Assembly: GCF_003992725.1 (NCBI RefSeq)
Contig: NZ_RZNF01000012.1
Location: 1,657,750 to 1,721,749 of the forward strand
Reading direction: 5' to 3'
Source: Rhodomicrobium lacus
GTDB taxonomy: Bacteria > Pseudomonadota > Alphaproteobacteria > Rhizobiales > Rhodomicrobiaceae
Length of the DNA stretch: 64,000 nucleotides
In this document: positions 52,391-61,833 of the stretch, piece by piece
Position numbering within the stretch: position 1 is the stretch's first letter
Layout of the letters: each line of letters opens with the position of its first letter
Notes under the pieces: generated by a model
Told to the model about the DNA's origin: nothing
The model's input: the letters and a program-made list of their open reading frames with translations, nothing else
Databases searched by the model: none
Program-made: the position numbers and the translations under genes

Positions 52391-53068
52391 TCACGTCTCC
52401 TGCATTGCGGTTTGGGATGCGACGCCGCGTCCGCCTTCAAGGCCATGGCGCGCCGCATTAAGTGCAATCCTCACCTCGGACTCGGGCAGCGAGTGACTGC
52501 CGAGGATGAGGCGCTTGAACTCGTCGTTCAGGTGCCCCTCGACGCGGTGCAGAAGGTTCAGCCCGAGCAGCGCGTAAAGCGCGGTGCCGATGCCGACAGC
52601 GGTTGCCAGAAGCGCGGCGGCGATGCCACGGCTGACGGCGGCAGGGTCCGAAATGCCACCGGACGACAGCGCATTGAACGTGTCCATGATGCCGAGGATC
52701 GTGCCGAGCAGGCCGAGCAGCGGCGCAGCCGTCACGATGGTATCGAGCACCCACAGCCGCGCCTCGACCTTGCCGCTCACCTTGATGAAAAGGGTTGCCG
52801 AAAGATCTTCAAGCGCCTCGCGGGTCGCGCCGGGCGACCGAAGCGCTCCGACATAGGTTGCGAGGCTCCGCGTGAGCAGGTCTCGCGAGCGGAACGCGGT
52901 CGCAGGGACATGTCCGGAGCCGTGAACCACGGCTCCAAGCTTTCTGGTGCGAAGGGCGAGCAGCCCGTAATAGACGAGCCGCTCGACCACCACGAAGGTG
53001 AGCACCACCACCGATCCGTAGAGGATGTTGATGCACACATCGTGGAAATAGGCAGTGTCGATAGTCAC
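52391..53068 (-). CDS. exbB: ExbB-type MotA/TolQ/ExbB proton channel protein
   Basis: A 225-residue inner-membrane protein that uses the proton gradient to power TonB. Three membrane helices: ILYGSVVVLTFVVVERLVYY near the start, the pair PLLGLLGTILGIMDTFNAL and GIAAALLATAVGIGTALYALL, the last typical of ExbB/TolQ. The start is GTG at 53068, just past the receptor stop (53070), so the genes are coupled. The gene is short compared with ExbB of some species but complete. It lies after the receptor rather than beside exbD, unusual in order. Confidence 0.88.
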   Translation of the reverse strand: MTIDTAYFHDVCINILYGSVVVLTFVVVERLVYYGLLALRTRKLGAVVHGSGHVPATAFRSRDLLTRSLATYVGALRSPGATREALEDLSATLFIKVSGKVEARLWVLDTIVTAAPLLGLLGTILGIMDTFNALSSGGISDPAAVSRGIAAALLATAVGIGTALYALLGLNLLHRVEGHLNDEFKRLILGSHSLPESEVRIALNAARHGLEGGRGVASQTAMQET

Positions 53069-53069
53069 T

Positions 53070-55736
53070 TTACAGTCCTGCGCGGAAGGTCAGCATAAAC
53101 GACCGATCCTGACCCATATAGTAAGTTGGCATATTAGAAGCGCTTGGTGCGGCGATCGTGTTACCGTTTACACCCGTTGTCGCCTTCGAGTTGTTCTTGA
53201 CGCTGTAGACCCCAGTGAGGTCGTCGCTGCCAAGAATATTGTAGATGTTCAGCTTGATTTCGGGACGCTTCAGGAAGCCAATGTCATCGAAACGGTAACC
53301 GATAGAGGCATTCACGCGGCCGAAGGAGTCCATCTTTTCGTCGTTCATAAAGGTCGCATATTGCGAGCCGTAATACTTGAAGGCGATGTTGCCAAAGATC
53401 CGGTCGTCGTCGTAGTCGATACCGATGCCGACCTGATAGTTCGGCACGTTTGGCAGCATATTGCCGGACGTGCGAAGATAGTCATTGACGTTGACGCCGT
53501 TGACCGAGGTGGTCGAAGTCGCGAGAATGCTATTGTCAAGCATCTCCGCACGGATGACTTCGCCCGACACATACGGCCGGAAGTTGTGGATCGGCCGCAG
53601 GCCAAACTCCGCGTTGACGCCATAATTCTGGACGGTGCCAGCATCCACGGTCACACTCTGGCTGCTGCCCGCCGCGTCCGCGACGTAGGTCGAGACTTGG
53701 AAGTGTTCGTAATGGCCGTAGAACGCGGAGACCGACGTCGAGAAAAGAGGGCCTTGGTAGCGATGCCCGATTTCATAATGAATGCCTTCTTCCTTCGGCA
53801 CCTCGGTATTGAGCGTAATAACGCTGGCAGGGGTCAGCGTGTAGTTTGGCGCTGAGCGGAAGGTCGTTGCGACATTCGCGAACACCGTGTTGTCCTTGTC
53901 GAACTTGTAGCGGACACCGGCTGTCGGAAGCGTTGCGGTGTCGTACAGTTCGAGTTCCTGGCCACCTGGCATGCGGTTGTCCACGGTGCGGTCAACCCAC
54001 ACCTGCTTAGCACCGTATATAACCGTTAGCTTGTCAGTCGCCTTCCAGGTGTCGCCGAGGAAGACCATGTTCGTCATGGTGTCGGTCTGCCAGTTGCGCT
54101 TCTGAAGTTCGCCTGTCGGGCAGTTAGCTGCGCTTGCAGTTCCCCAAGCTCCGTTGGAGAATATTTGACATTTGCTGCCTGTGGGCACGCTTATGCCCCC
54201 CGAACCAGCGAACTCATCATCCACGCTACCATCGGCGTTCAGACGAGCGAAAGGCCCCCATTGATGATGCATCGCATATTCGAACCAGTGGCCTGCCACG
54301 ATTTCGTGGTTACCGACATCGTAAGTGAACTTGTTGATGACGCCAGGGCGATGCGTTTCCGTGATGGAGGGGTTGTAGTAAAGAATCTTATCCCCTATGA
54401 GATTGTTTCCATTCAGGTCGCCGAACGTGATCTTCGTGTTACCCGAGGTGTAAGTGCCGCCCTCCGTAAGAGAGTAAGCGCCGCCACCATTGCCATAGCC
54501 GTACCAATAGTACGGAAGGGTATCGAACTTCAGGTTTTGTGAAAGCGTGAAGTTGGACGGCGCGCTGAGGATCAGATTCTTGAACGGGTTGACCTTATAG
54601 CCGTAGTAGTTCGAAGCGCCGTTGGCCGACTGGTCGAGAAGTAGCGTGGTGCTATTCGGCGTAAAAAATGAGTCCGGGAGCGACGATTTGTAACCCCATG
54701 TGCTGTAGGGCTGACCAGCTTGCGCCTTCGTCGGCGTAGCATAGAAATTGTTCAGCGCGTCGTTGTAGATCGCGGCGAAGCGGATCGTGTTGCCGGGCGA
54801 AAGCTCCCACTTCATCTTGAAGTCGATGTGCTGACGGTCGTCTTCGCCTGGGCCGATCCAGTGATCTTTCGTCAGCTTGGAATAGCTGACATAGGCGCTG
54901 ACGCCGTTGATCTCGCCGGATTCGACGCGGGTGAAAGCACGGAACAGCGAGTCCGAGCCGACGCTGAGGTCGACGAGAGCGCCTGCATCTTTCGCGGGGT
55001 CGCGCATATAGATGTTGATCACGCCGCCCGCAGCGCCAACATGCGGCGAGTCGAGGTCCGGCGAGCCTTGTGCGATCGACACCTGCTGGATGTTTTCGGC
55101 GTCGACATATTCCTGCGGATAGAGGGCGTAGTTGCCGGAGTCGTTCACCGGCATGCCTTCGATGGTCAGGCCGACATGGTCAGAATTGAAGCCGCGCAGG
55201 CGGATATTGCCGCCGTTGAGGCCCGTGTTATCGGAGCTGGATTGTGTCACGCCCGGCAGTAGTTCAATCATCTGATAGGGGTTCGCGGTCGGCGACTGCT
55301 TGTCGATGGCGTCGCGCGTCACGGTGGAGCGCGTCTTCGTCGCCTGTTCGAGGATCATGTAACCGCCGCCGATATCCTGGCGCGTCACGCCGCCGGGCGT
55401 AACCTTGACTTCGGTCGCTGTCCCCGCGCCGCCCTGAGCTGCCACGGCTGCGGTTTGCTGGAGAAGCGCGCCGTAGTCGGTCGGCGACGACGTGAGGCCC
55501 GGCTGCGCCAGCGCAACGGCTGGACGCTTCGCAGGCTCGGTCGCGTAAACCGTGCCGAAGCTCGCCTGAGGCTCGGCCGCGCGCGCCGTCGGCTGCAACG
55601 GCTGCGGCTGCTGATTGGCCTGCGTCGGCTCGGCGGGTGCCTGCGGCGCCGATGTAGATTGAGCAAAAGCGACGGTTGAAAGCGCCGTGCTGAAGAGTAA
55701 CGTGGCGCTAACGCCACGCAGGATGGTACCACGCAT
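53070..55736 (-). CDS. TonB-dependent outer-membrane receptor
   Basis: An 888-residue receptor: signal peptide MRGTILRGVSATLLFSTALS to about residue 25, a Pro/Gln-rich linker, then a plug domain from about residue 130 (QATKTRSTVTRDAIDKQSPT, MIELLPGVTQSSSDNTGLNG, IRLRGFNSDHVGLTIEGMPV, GGVINIYMRDPA), and a 22-strand barrel ending DRSFMLTFRAGL. There is no STN domain, so it does not signal to an anti-sigma factor. A TonB-box-like stretch may lie in the linker near TKTRSTVT. Ligand unknown: nearest clue is the nucleotidase gene in the operon. Confidence 0.93.
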   Translation of the reverse strand: MRGTILRGVSATLLFSTALSTVAFAQSTSAPQAPAEPTQANQQPQPLQPTARAAEPQASFGTVYATEPAKRPAVALAQPGLTSSPTDYGALLQQTAAVAAQGGAGTATEVKVTPGGVTRQDIGGGYMILEQATKTRSTVTRDAIDKQSPTANPYQMIELLPGVTQSSSDNTGLNGGNIRLRGFNSDHVGLTIEGMPVNDSGNYALYPQEYVDAENIQQVSIAQGSPDLDSPHVGAAGGVINIYMRDPAKDAGALVDLSVGSDSLFRAFTRVESGEINGVSAYVSYSKLTKDHWIGPGEDDRQHIDFKMKWELSPGNTIRFAAIYNDALNNFYATPTKAQAGQPYSTWGYKSSLPDSFFTPNSTTLLLDQSANGASNYYGYKVNPFKNLILSAPSNFTLSQNLKFDTLPYYWYGYGNGGGAYSLTEGGTYTSGNTKITFGDLNGNNLIGDKILYYNPSITETHRPGVINKFTYDVGNHEIVAGHWFEYAMHHQWGPFARLNADGSVDDEFAGSGGISVPTGSKCQIFSNGAWGTASAANCPTGELQKRNWQTDTMTNMVFLGDTWKATDKLTVIYGAKQVWVDRTVDNRMPGGQELELYDTATLPTAGVRYKFDKDNTVFANVATTFRSAPNYTLTPASVITLNTEVPKEEGIHYEIGHRYQGPLFSTSVSAFYGHYEHFQVSTYVADAAGSSQSVTVDAGTVQNYGVNAEFGLRPIHNFRPYVSGEVIRAEMLDNSILATSTTSVNGVNVNDYLRTSGNMLPNVPNYQVGIGIDYDDDRIFGNIAFKYYGSQYATFMNDEKMDSFGRVNASIGYRFDDIGFLKRPEIKLNIYNILGSDDLTGVYSVKNNSKATTGVNGNTIAAPSASNMPTYYMGQDRSFMLTFRAGL

Positions 55737-55763
55737 AATATTACCCCAGTGCCCTATTAAAAC

Positions 55764-56417
55764 TCAGTACGCTATGCTGCCCGATAGGATGCTGGACTCA
55801 CTCTTCGCCCCACATCCCGACTTCAAGACGCTTGCCTTCGCCGCCTCGTCCAGAATTGACGAGCCGGAACTCTTGACGATGAGCACATTTTCAATCGCCC
55901 CGGACTGAACATGTACTTCGAGAACTACAGTGCCATGCGGTTTAAGCTTCCTGGCCTCCTTCGATGACGGATAACGCGCGCTTTTCTGAAGGCAGGTGCG
56001 GAAGGCTGATGCCTCCTTTTCGCGCGTAGCCTCGCGTTTTTGCTCCGCAGCCGCCGCGAGACCGTCCTCGTCCACCAGTGGTGAAGGCGGAGCGGTCGGA
56101 GCCTCTTCCTGTTCTGCGACAGCCGGCTTTTCTGCCTCCGGCGCTTCCTCGGGTCCCGGAGGAGGCGGGGGAGGGGGCGGAGGAATGACTTCTTCCGGCG
56201 GCTTCACCTCCTCCGTGGGAGGCATCGGAGCCGCGCTGTCCTCTTTCGGTTGTTCCTTGGGCGTCTCGGTTAACGCCTCCAGAGCGATTTCGACCGGTGG
56301 CCCCGATGGCCCCGGCTGGCTCGGCAGTGTCGGACGCGAATGAGCCACGAGCGCACCCAGAAAGGCGACCGTCACAAGCGCCGAGGCATTGCTGATTATG
56401 TCGCTTCGCTCGCCCAT
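55764..56417 (-). CDS. tonB: TonB energy transducer
   Basis: A 217-residue protein with an N-terminal membrane anchor (SALVTVAFLGALVAHSRPTL), a long Pro/Glu/Ala spacer with a run of prolines near PPPPPPPPPG, and a C-terminal TonB domain from about residue 150: SARYPSSKEARKLKPHGTVV, LEVHVQSGAIENVLIVKSSG. It should span the periplasm and contact the receptor. Its stop is 28 bases from the receptor start. Confidence 0.93.
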   Translation of the reverse strand: MGERSDIISNASALVTVAFLGALVAHSRPTLPSQPGPSGPPVEIALEALTETPKEQPKEDSAAPMPPTEEVKPPEEVIPPPPPPPPPGPEEAPEAEKPAVAEQEEAPTAPPSPLVDEDGLAAAAEQKREATREKEASAFRTCLQKSARYPSSKEARKLKPHGTVVLEVHVQSGAIENVLIVKSSGSSILDEAAKASVLKSGCGAKSESSILSGSIAY

Positions 56418-56423
56418 CCATCG

Positions 56424-56858
56424 TTACCTCGGCCGAGCGACGATCTGCGCGCTCGCGACACCGGCGAGCTTCAGAGCGTCGAGGACACTGACGATATTCT
56501 GAAGCTGCGCGCCTTCGTCGCCGGCGATAATCACCACGAGCTTTTTGTTCGGATCTTCGAGAGCGCGCAGACGGTCGGGCAGGTCTGCGATCTCGATCTG
56601 CTGTCCATCGAGGAATATCTTCCCGTCGCGGTCAATTCCGACCATCGTCTTCTGCCGTTCCACGACCTGATCGGGCGAAGCCGAACTCGGCGGCTTTATT
56701 TTCAAGCCGAGCGCGGGAAGCACGTTTATGCTGATAAGAACGAAGAAGACCAAAAGAAACATCATCACATCGATCATCGGAATGATCTCGATGCGTGCAT
56801 GCTGACGCCGTTTTTCTGGCCAGTTTCTCATGCCCATGCCGGATGTACCGGCTCCCAC
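56424..56858 (-). CDS. exbD: ExbD biopolymer transport protein
   Basis: A 144-residue inner-membrane protein of the proton motor. One N-terminal helix follows a basic start (ARIEIIPMIDVMMFLLVFFV with the proton-carrying Asp in PMIDVMMFLL). The periplasmic part has KIFLDGQQIEIADLPDRLRA and KLVVIIAGDEGAQLQNIVSV. It starts the operon exbD-tonB-receptor-exbB-cpdB, six bases before tonB. Confidence 0.94.
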   Translation of the reverse strand: MGAGTSGMGMRNWPEKRRQHARIEIIPMIDVMMFLLVFFVLISINVLPALGLKIKPPSSASPDQVVERQKTMVGIDRDGKIFLDGQQIEIADLPDRLRALEDPNKKLVVIIAGDEGAQLQNIVSVLDALKLAGVASAQIVARPR

Positions 56859-57325
56859 CTTCGCCCGGCTTCAAAACAGCCTGAGAGGCATGACAGAGGT
56901 GTGAATGATTTTTGAAAGCGCTGTGACGTGGCGGAATTGCCATAGGGCGTTTGTCGAAGAACTCGCAGCTTGACACTGGAGGAGGCCTCGTTGTCGACTG
57001 ATCACTGAAAGCGCCAAGCATCAACGCTGGCCCACACCACAAGCGGCGTTCGTGAGCACGGGCAAAGCCGCGCCGCTAATGCTGCTTGCCTCAGCATTTG
57101 TTTCGTAGCTGGGTAAATGATCCATGTTGCGATGATTGTCAGTCCGGCAATACCCCAGAAGAAGACCGAGGTAGTTAACCTGCGCACTTCCGCTTCCGGC
57201 CTTCTGCGCCGGTCGTGGGAGTTGAAGGCCAAGGCGAAAGCGAGCCGGCTCACAGCGCGTCAAGCCTCGGTTCCAGTCGGCGCGGCTATTGATTTCGGGC
57301 TCCTTGATACCTTTGGAGGAAATAA
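56859..57325. other. Region upstream of exbD
   Basis: About 470 bases. Short minus-strand frames around 57002-57263 contain a hydrophobic run but no recognised domain or ribosome site, so no gene is called. The promoter of the TonB operon should lie at its left end. Confidence 0.35.
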
Positions 57326-57967
57326 TTATCCGATCAGTGCAGGGGTCTTGCAGAGATAGGCGTCATCTTCGATTTGCTTGACGAGAAAATCTGCGACGTC
57401 GGCGCGCGAGATCATGCCGTTACGCCAGTCGGCGGGCTTATCGAGGATTTTATACCGGCCTGTGCGAGGACCGCTGGTGAGGATGCCCGGCCGGACTATC
57501 ACCCAGGACAGAGCGCTGCGCCGAATAATCGTCTCCTGCACCGCCTTATCCGCATAGACGCGGCCCAACAGGAGTTCGAACGGAAGGCGCTGCAACAGTG
57601 ACATATGCTGGCGGCTGTCGCCGGCCCCAAAGCCCGTCACAGAAATCAGACGCTTCACGCCCGCGCTTTCCATCGATTGGATGAGTATGCGCGTTGCGTC
57701 GGAGAAGAGTCGAGTGTGGCTGGTCACCATAGCAAGGCTGGCCTTCGCTCCGAGCGTCTCGATGACGGCGTCGACGCCCTTAACGGCCGCCGCGACATCC
57801 TCGGCTCTGAGCGCATCGCCGTTCACCTTCGTAAGCTCCGTATGGGTAATTGGGATTTGGGAGGCGGATCGCGCGAAAGCGCGCACCCGATAGCCTTGAT
57901 CGAGAGCTCGTCGAACCGTCTCAAGTCCGATGCCGCGGCTCGCGCCGATGATGAGAATAGTCCTCAT
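57326..57967 (-). CDS. NAD(P)-binding SDR-like / NmrA-like protein
   Basis: A 213-residue atypical short-chain dehydrogenase beginning MRTILIIGASRGIGLETVRR at ATG 57967; GASRGIG is the GxxGxxG dinucleotide motif. Then RVRAFARSASQIP and VDAVIETLGAKAS follow, and RRSALSWVIVRPGILTSGPR with a YxxxK-type region lacking the classical catalytic Tyr, as in NmrA/YwnB-like proteins. The open frame continues upstream into an IS481 transposase remnant and would look like a fusion, but the start at 57967 is a normal one. Function unknown; sensing of redox state or flavin reduction are both known in the family. Confidence 0.75.
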   Translation of the reverse strand: MRTILIIGASRGIGLETVRRALDQGYRVRAFARSASQIPITHTELTKVNGDALRAEDVAAAVKGVDAVIETLGAKASLAMVTSHTRLFSDATRILIQSMESAGVKRLISVTGFGAGDSRQHMSLLQRLPFELLLGRVYADKAVQETIIRRSALSWVIVRPGILTSGPRTGRYKILDKPADWRNGMISRADVADFLVKQIEDDAYLCKTPALIG

Positions 57968-58059
57968 GGATAAGGGGTACGCCCTATGGGATTGGGTTGA
58001 GCATGGTTGAAGGTAACATGGATTCCAGATCGTCACGACGCAGTCGCAGGATGCCGGGT

Positions 58060-58557
58060 TCATGTTGCGGGTTCGGGCCCTGATGGTTCGCACCATGCGT
58101 TCGGCCTGACCGTTCGTCCAGGGATGGTAGGGTTTGGTGAGCCGGTGCTCGATGCCGTGCTGGTCGCAGACCCTGCCGAAGAGGTGAGCGACGAAGTCGC
58201 CGGACCTGTCGCGCTGGACGAACTGAACGCCGAACCTGAGCGCTTGTCGCTCAGGATAAACCTTCGCTCCTGTGAGCACGGTGTGCACTTTGTAGGGAAT
58301 GGCCGCGACGAGCACCTTGAGGAAGGCGGTGGCCGCGCGCTTGGTCGCCTTGCGATAGATGCGGGCGAACACGAGCTTCGAGGTGCGGTCGACGGCGACG
58401 AACAGGAAGCCCTTGCCGCCTTCATAGCGGAGTTCCGCGATGTCGATATGGAAGTAACCGATATCGTAGGCCTTGAGCTGCGTCGGCTTTTCATGATCGG
58501 CCTTGGGCAACCGCGAGATGCCGTGGCGCTGGAGACAGCTATGGCGACGGTGGAAGG
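58060..58557 (-). mobile_element. IS481-family transposase remnant
   Basis: The minus-strand frame shows CLQRHGISRLPKADHEKPTQ, then YFHIDIAELRYEGGKGFLFV and AVDRTSKLVFARIYRK, and further EHRLTKPYHPWTNGQAERMV, all from the DDE core of IS481 transposases. The expected second-aspartate motif (VLTDNG) reads VLTGAK, with a degenerate stretch after it, and the N-terminus and C-terminus are missing. It is a dead fragment fused by reading frame to the SDR gene. Confidence 0.8.
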
Positions 58558-58657
58558 ACTCGCAGTTGCCAACATCTATTATAATCAGCCGATGCTGGGT
58601 CTTATGGAGGCTTCGCTGCCGAGGACCATAACTGAACTGGTCCCGACGATGACCCAG
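58544..58657 (+). pseudogene. Fragment of an MFS transporter gene
   Basis: Plus-strand codons read ATVEGLAVANIYYNQPMLGL then MEASLPRTITELVPTMTQ, the first helix of a YnfM-like major facilitator. It begins where the IS481 remnant ends (58557) and loses frame after about 38 residues. An insertion or deletion event cut the gene. Confidence 0.65.
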
Positions 58658-58696
58658 CGTCTTTTGGAATCCGCCTCAGACAATCTCTATTATTAA

Positions 58697-58983
58697 TCTG
58701 GGCTGGCAGATACGCAATCGGAAGTCATTCATCTATTTTCAAAAATGTAAATTCCAGATATATTTGTACGACAATTTACAAATCGGCTGATTTCACTCAA
58801 TAAGTCAGAACTTTTGCTTTGAAAAATTGATGATTTATGCTTGTCATTGTCATGTTATCTGTGTTTATGATTGATGCAGGCTTTGTCATCTGTCGTGTCA
58901 ATCAATTGAATGCAGTTCCGACTTCACTCGACATCCCAGCAGTTTCGGAAGCTACTCTCCACCAGACGGAGAAAGGCGCGGTC
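58697..58983. other. AT-rich spacer before the truncated ABC ATPase gene
   Basis: No gene supported. It is clearly more AT-rich than its flanks and fits decayed foreign DNA. Confidence 0.4.
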
Positions 58984-59345
58984 ATGACGGCGCCTGTCAT
59001 CCACCTGTCTCGCAAGGAGAAGGCCGTCTGCGTCGAACGCCTCACGCTCCGTCGCGGCGAGCGCATCATTCTGAATGACATATCGCTTTCCTTCGCCGAG
59101 GGCTCGGTTACCGTCGTCGTCGGACCGTCCGGCGTCGGAAAGACGACGCTTGTCAGCGCGATAAACGGGCTTCTCCGACCGGAGAAGGGCCGCATCGTCG
59201 TTTCGGGTATCGGTGCGCTCGACAACCCGGCGGCGCTGAAGGCCGCGCGTCACCGCATCGCGACGATCTTTCAGGATCACGCGCTTATCGGGCGGCTTTC
59301 GGCCATCGACAACGTGCTGCTGGGGCTCGACGACATGCGCTACCT
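58984..59345 (+). pseudogene. Truncated PhnC-like phosphonate ABC transporter ATPase
   Basis: From ATG 58984 (MTAPVIHLSRKEKAVCVERL) the sequence matches the first half of PhnC: Walker A GPSGVGKTTLVSAINGLLRP, Q-loop TIFQDHALIGRLSAIDNVLL. At about residue 119 (GLDDMR) the match ends; the signature and Walker B motifs are absent, and the frame runs on through unrelated residues to 59706. The gene is cut, most likely by rearrangement. No phnDE genes follow. Confidence 0.8.
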
Positions 59346-59695
59346 TGTTGCAGCGCATGCATACTACCGGAGCGGGGTGCTGGAGGACGAAGCGCGCGGC
59401 CGTTGCTTGCGCGCTAACCTCGTTTCGCGACGAGTACCTTATGCGTTTCCTCGGGAGGGAGAGGGATGGCCTGTGGCTGAATTCGTGGACGTTGATCTCG
59501 ACGCGGATGGCTGGCGCTGTTCGCTGTGGCTCGGGTGGCTACGGGTGCGGCGACGATGCCGAGTGAAGGCGCGGTCGGCGACAGAAGAGAAAAGGACTGA
59601 CTTGCAAAACTGCGTGAGCCCAGGCATAGCGCGCGATGCGCCAAGCCTGGGCGAACTCGAAATCAAAAAACTAGAGATTCGAGGGGACGACGCTT
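59342..59695. other. Unrecognised segment after the truncated ATPase
   Basis: The plus frame stays open to 59706 but shows no known domain; other frames also look non-coding. Probably junction DNA of a rearrangement. Confidence 0.4.
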
Positions 59696-61291
59696 TCAGT
59701 CATTGATTTCATGATCCCGGAGAAAGAACAGGCCCACAACAAAACTGATTGCTGCTACGCCAACCGGGTACCAAAGTCCCGCATACGGATTTCCGGTTGC
59801 GGTCACTATGGCGAAGCTGACAAAAGGAAGAAAGCCTCCGAAGATGCCGTTTCCCAAGTGAAATGGCAGTGAAAGAGATGTGTATCGAATTCGTGCAGGA
59901 AAAAGTTCCACAAGGAACGCAGCCATAGGACCATAAACCGCAGTCACGGCGACCATCATCGCCAAGATGATCGCAACTGCCATCATCCAACGTATTTCTG
60001 AAGCCTCTGCAGCCTTGGGATAAGATGCCTGTTCGAGTGCGATAGCCCAGGCTTTTGAATCGAAACCACGGATCGTAGCGGTACCGATGGATACGCTCAG
60101 TGCCTGATCGGTCGATGGCGTGCGAACTTCATAGGTAACACCGGCTTTCGCCAGGAATTCCTTTGCAAGGTCACATTGAGAAACCGGCTTTGAAAATATA
60201 TGGACATTGCATTCGCTAGCGTACAGTACGACGGGATTCAGTCGCTGAGCTGCTGCAAGCCTTGGATTTACAGCGTCAGTGAGTGCGTGGAACGCGGGAA
60301 AGAAGCCAATCGCCGCCAAGAGCAAGCCACTGAGGATGACCGGCTTTCGGCCGACCTTGTCCGACAAGGATCCGAAGAACAAGTACATCGGTGTCGCCAA
60401 CACCAATGCAATACCGATCAATAGATAGGCATCGCTGTAATCGAGCTTGAGCGTTGCCGTCATGAAGAACAGCACGTAAAACTGTGCCGTGTACCAGACT
60501 ACTGCTTGACCTGCGATCGCGCCAAAAAGCGCGACTAGGACCCTCCGCAGGTTCGTCCAATTTCCAAAGCTTTCCTTGATGGGTGCTTGCGATTGTTTGC
60601 CATCCCTTTTCATCTGCGCAAAAACAGGACTTTCTTCGAGCGAAAGGCGGATCCAGACGGAGGTGGCGAGCAACACGATAGAACCGATGAACGGCAGACG
60701 CCAGCCCCAAGCAGCGAAGTCGGCGGGCGACATGCTCGCTCGGCATGCGAAGATGACTACCAAGGACAGGATAAGCCCAACCGTGGACGTGGTCTGAAGC
60801 CAACTCGTTCTTGCTCCGCGGCGGCCCGGAGGGGAATGCTCAGCAAGATAGGTAGCCGCCCCTCCATATTCGCCTCCGATCGCAAGACCTTGAAGCAATC
60901 GCATCGCAACCAAGATGACCGGTGCCCACATGCCGATTTGGGCATAAGTCGGCAGAAGCCCGATGACTGCAGTCGAAATGCCCATAATAACAATGGTTGC
61001 AAGGAATGTGTACTTTCGCCCGGCAAGATCACCGAGACGTCCGAAAATAAGCGCACCAAACGGTCGAACTGCAAAGCCCGCTCCAAACGTTGCCAGACTG
61101 GCGAGGAACGCTGCTGTTTCATTTCCTGGAGGAAAGAAGAGTGCTCCGAAGAACGCCGCAAGAGTTCCGTAGATAAAAAAATCATAGAACTCGAAAACGG
61201 TGCCAAGTGAACTTGCAACGATAACTTTTCGATGTTGTGCAGTGAGAGGCACTTTTCCTACTTCGTCAGCAGGCACTACATAAGCGACCAT
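59696..61291 (-). CDS. MHS-family MFS transporter
   Basis: A 531-residue metabolite-proton symporter of the MHS group (start ATG 61291, MVAYVVPADEV). Twelve helices, with the signatures EFYDFFIYGTLAAFFG in helix 1, GRLGDLAGRKYTFL in the loop 2-3, and MRLLQGLAIGGEYGGAATYL. A hydrophilic insert of about 85 residues near residue 360-445, with CDLAKEFLAKAGVTY, is known in YhjE-like members. It lies first from the left of three minus-strand genes whose enzymes may use the imported compound; substrates of MHS proteins include small carboxylates and betaines. Confidence 0.9.
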   Translation of the reverse strand: MVAYVVPADEVGKVPLTAQHRKVIVASSLGTVFEFYDFFIYGTLAAFFGALFFPPGNETAAFLASLATFGAGFAVRPFGALIFGRLGDLAGRKYTFLATIVIMGISTAVIGLLPTYAQIGMWAPVILVAMRLLQGLAIGGEYGGAATYLAEHSPPGRRGARTSWLQTTSTVGLILSLVVIFACRASMSPADFAAWGWRLPFIGSIVLLATSVWIRLSLEESPVFAQMKRDGKQSQAPIKESFGNWTNLRRVLVALFGAIAGQAVVWYTAQFYVLFFMTATLKLDYSDAYLLIGIALVLATPMYLFFGSLSDKVGRKPVILSGLLLAAIGFFPAFHALTDAVNPRLAAAQRLNPVVLYASECNVHIFSKPVSQCDLAKEFLAKAGVTYEVRTPSTDQALSVSIGTATIRGFDSKAWAIALEQASYPKAAEASEIRWMMAVAIILAMMVAVTAVYGPMAAFLVELFPARIRYTSLSLPFHLGNGIFGGFLPFVSFAIVTATGNPYAGLWYPVGVAAISFVVGLFFLRDHEIND

Positions 61292-61323
61292 GTTTGTCTC
61301 GTAGATGTGGGTTGTCGCGAAAT

Positions 61324-61833
61324 TCAGGAAGCGCAATGCTTGCAGTGCTCGGAGTGTGAGTTCCAATATTGGTGACTGCCCTCCGGTGGAACATGAACAA
61401 GCTCAAGTTTCAGACCATCAGGATCAGCAAAAAACACAGCGTAGTAACCTGGCTCATACTCATATTCAGCGGGTGCATCTAGCACTGTAACGCCGAGCTC
61501 GAGCAAGAGTGCATAAAAGCGATCCACGTCGGCGCGACTTGAAGCATTCCACGCAAGATGATGGAATCCAGGAGCGTAGCGATCATGCTTGGCAGCAATG
61601 TGCTGGTCGTTGGCAATACTCAGGATGAACCAGTGAAGAACTTCACTTGCACTCCAGCCTGCCCAGGCTAAGCGTTTATCATCGGCCTCGACCAGCGTGT
61701 ATCCCATGAACTTCAATAGCGGGTCATAGAAAACTCGTGCGCGAGGAATATCTGTAACAGTCAAGCGGAGATGATTTATTGAGCCGACGAGTCCGACTTT
61801 TTCGGCTACTTTGGTTGGCAGCGATCCGGTCAT
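61324..61833 (-). CDS. VOC (glyoxalase/dioxygenase) superfamily protein
   Basis: A 169-residue protein of two beta-alpha-beta-beta-beta units: INHLRLTVTDIPRARVFYDP at about residue 19 (His metal ligand in NHL), HHLAWNASSRADVDRFYALL near residue 91 (second His), and FADPDGLKLELVHVP near 140 (Glu ligand). It fits a metal-dependent lyase, dioxygenase or glyoxalase. It overlaps the start of the PLP gene by 4 bases and is followed by the transporter after 32 bases. Confidence 0.85.
   Translation of the reverse strand: MTGSLPTKVAEKVGLVGSINHLRLTVTDIPRARVFYDPLLKFMGYTLVEADDKRLAWAGWSASEVLHWFILSIANDQHIAAKHDRYAPGFHHLAWNASSRADVDRFYALLLELGVTVLDAPAEYEYEPGYYAVFFADPDGLKLELVHVPPEGSHQYWNSHSEHCKHCAS

Noticed and set aside
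57326..58510. Single 394-residue transposase-dehydrogenase fusion
   Set aside because: The transposase part is degenerate and truncated, and the dehydrogenase has a normal start at 57967; the shared frame looks accidental.
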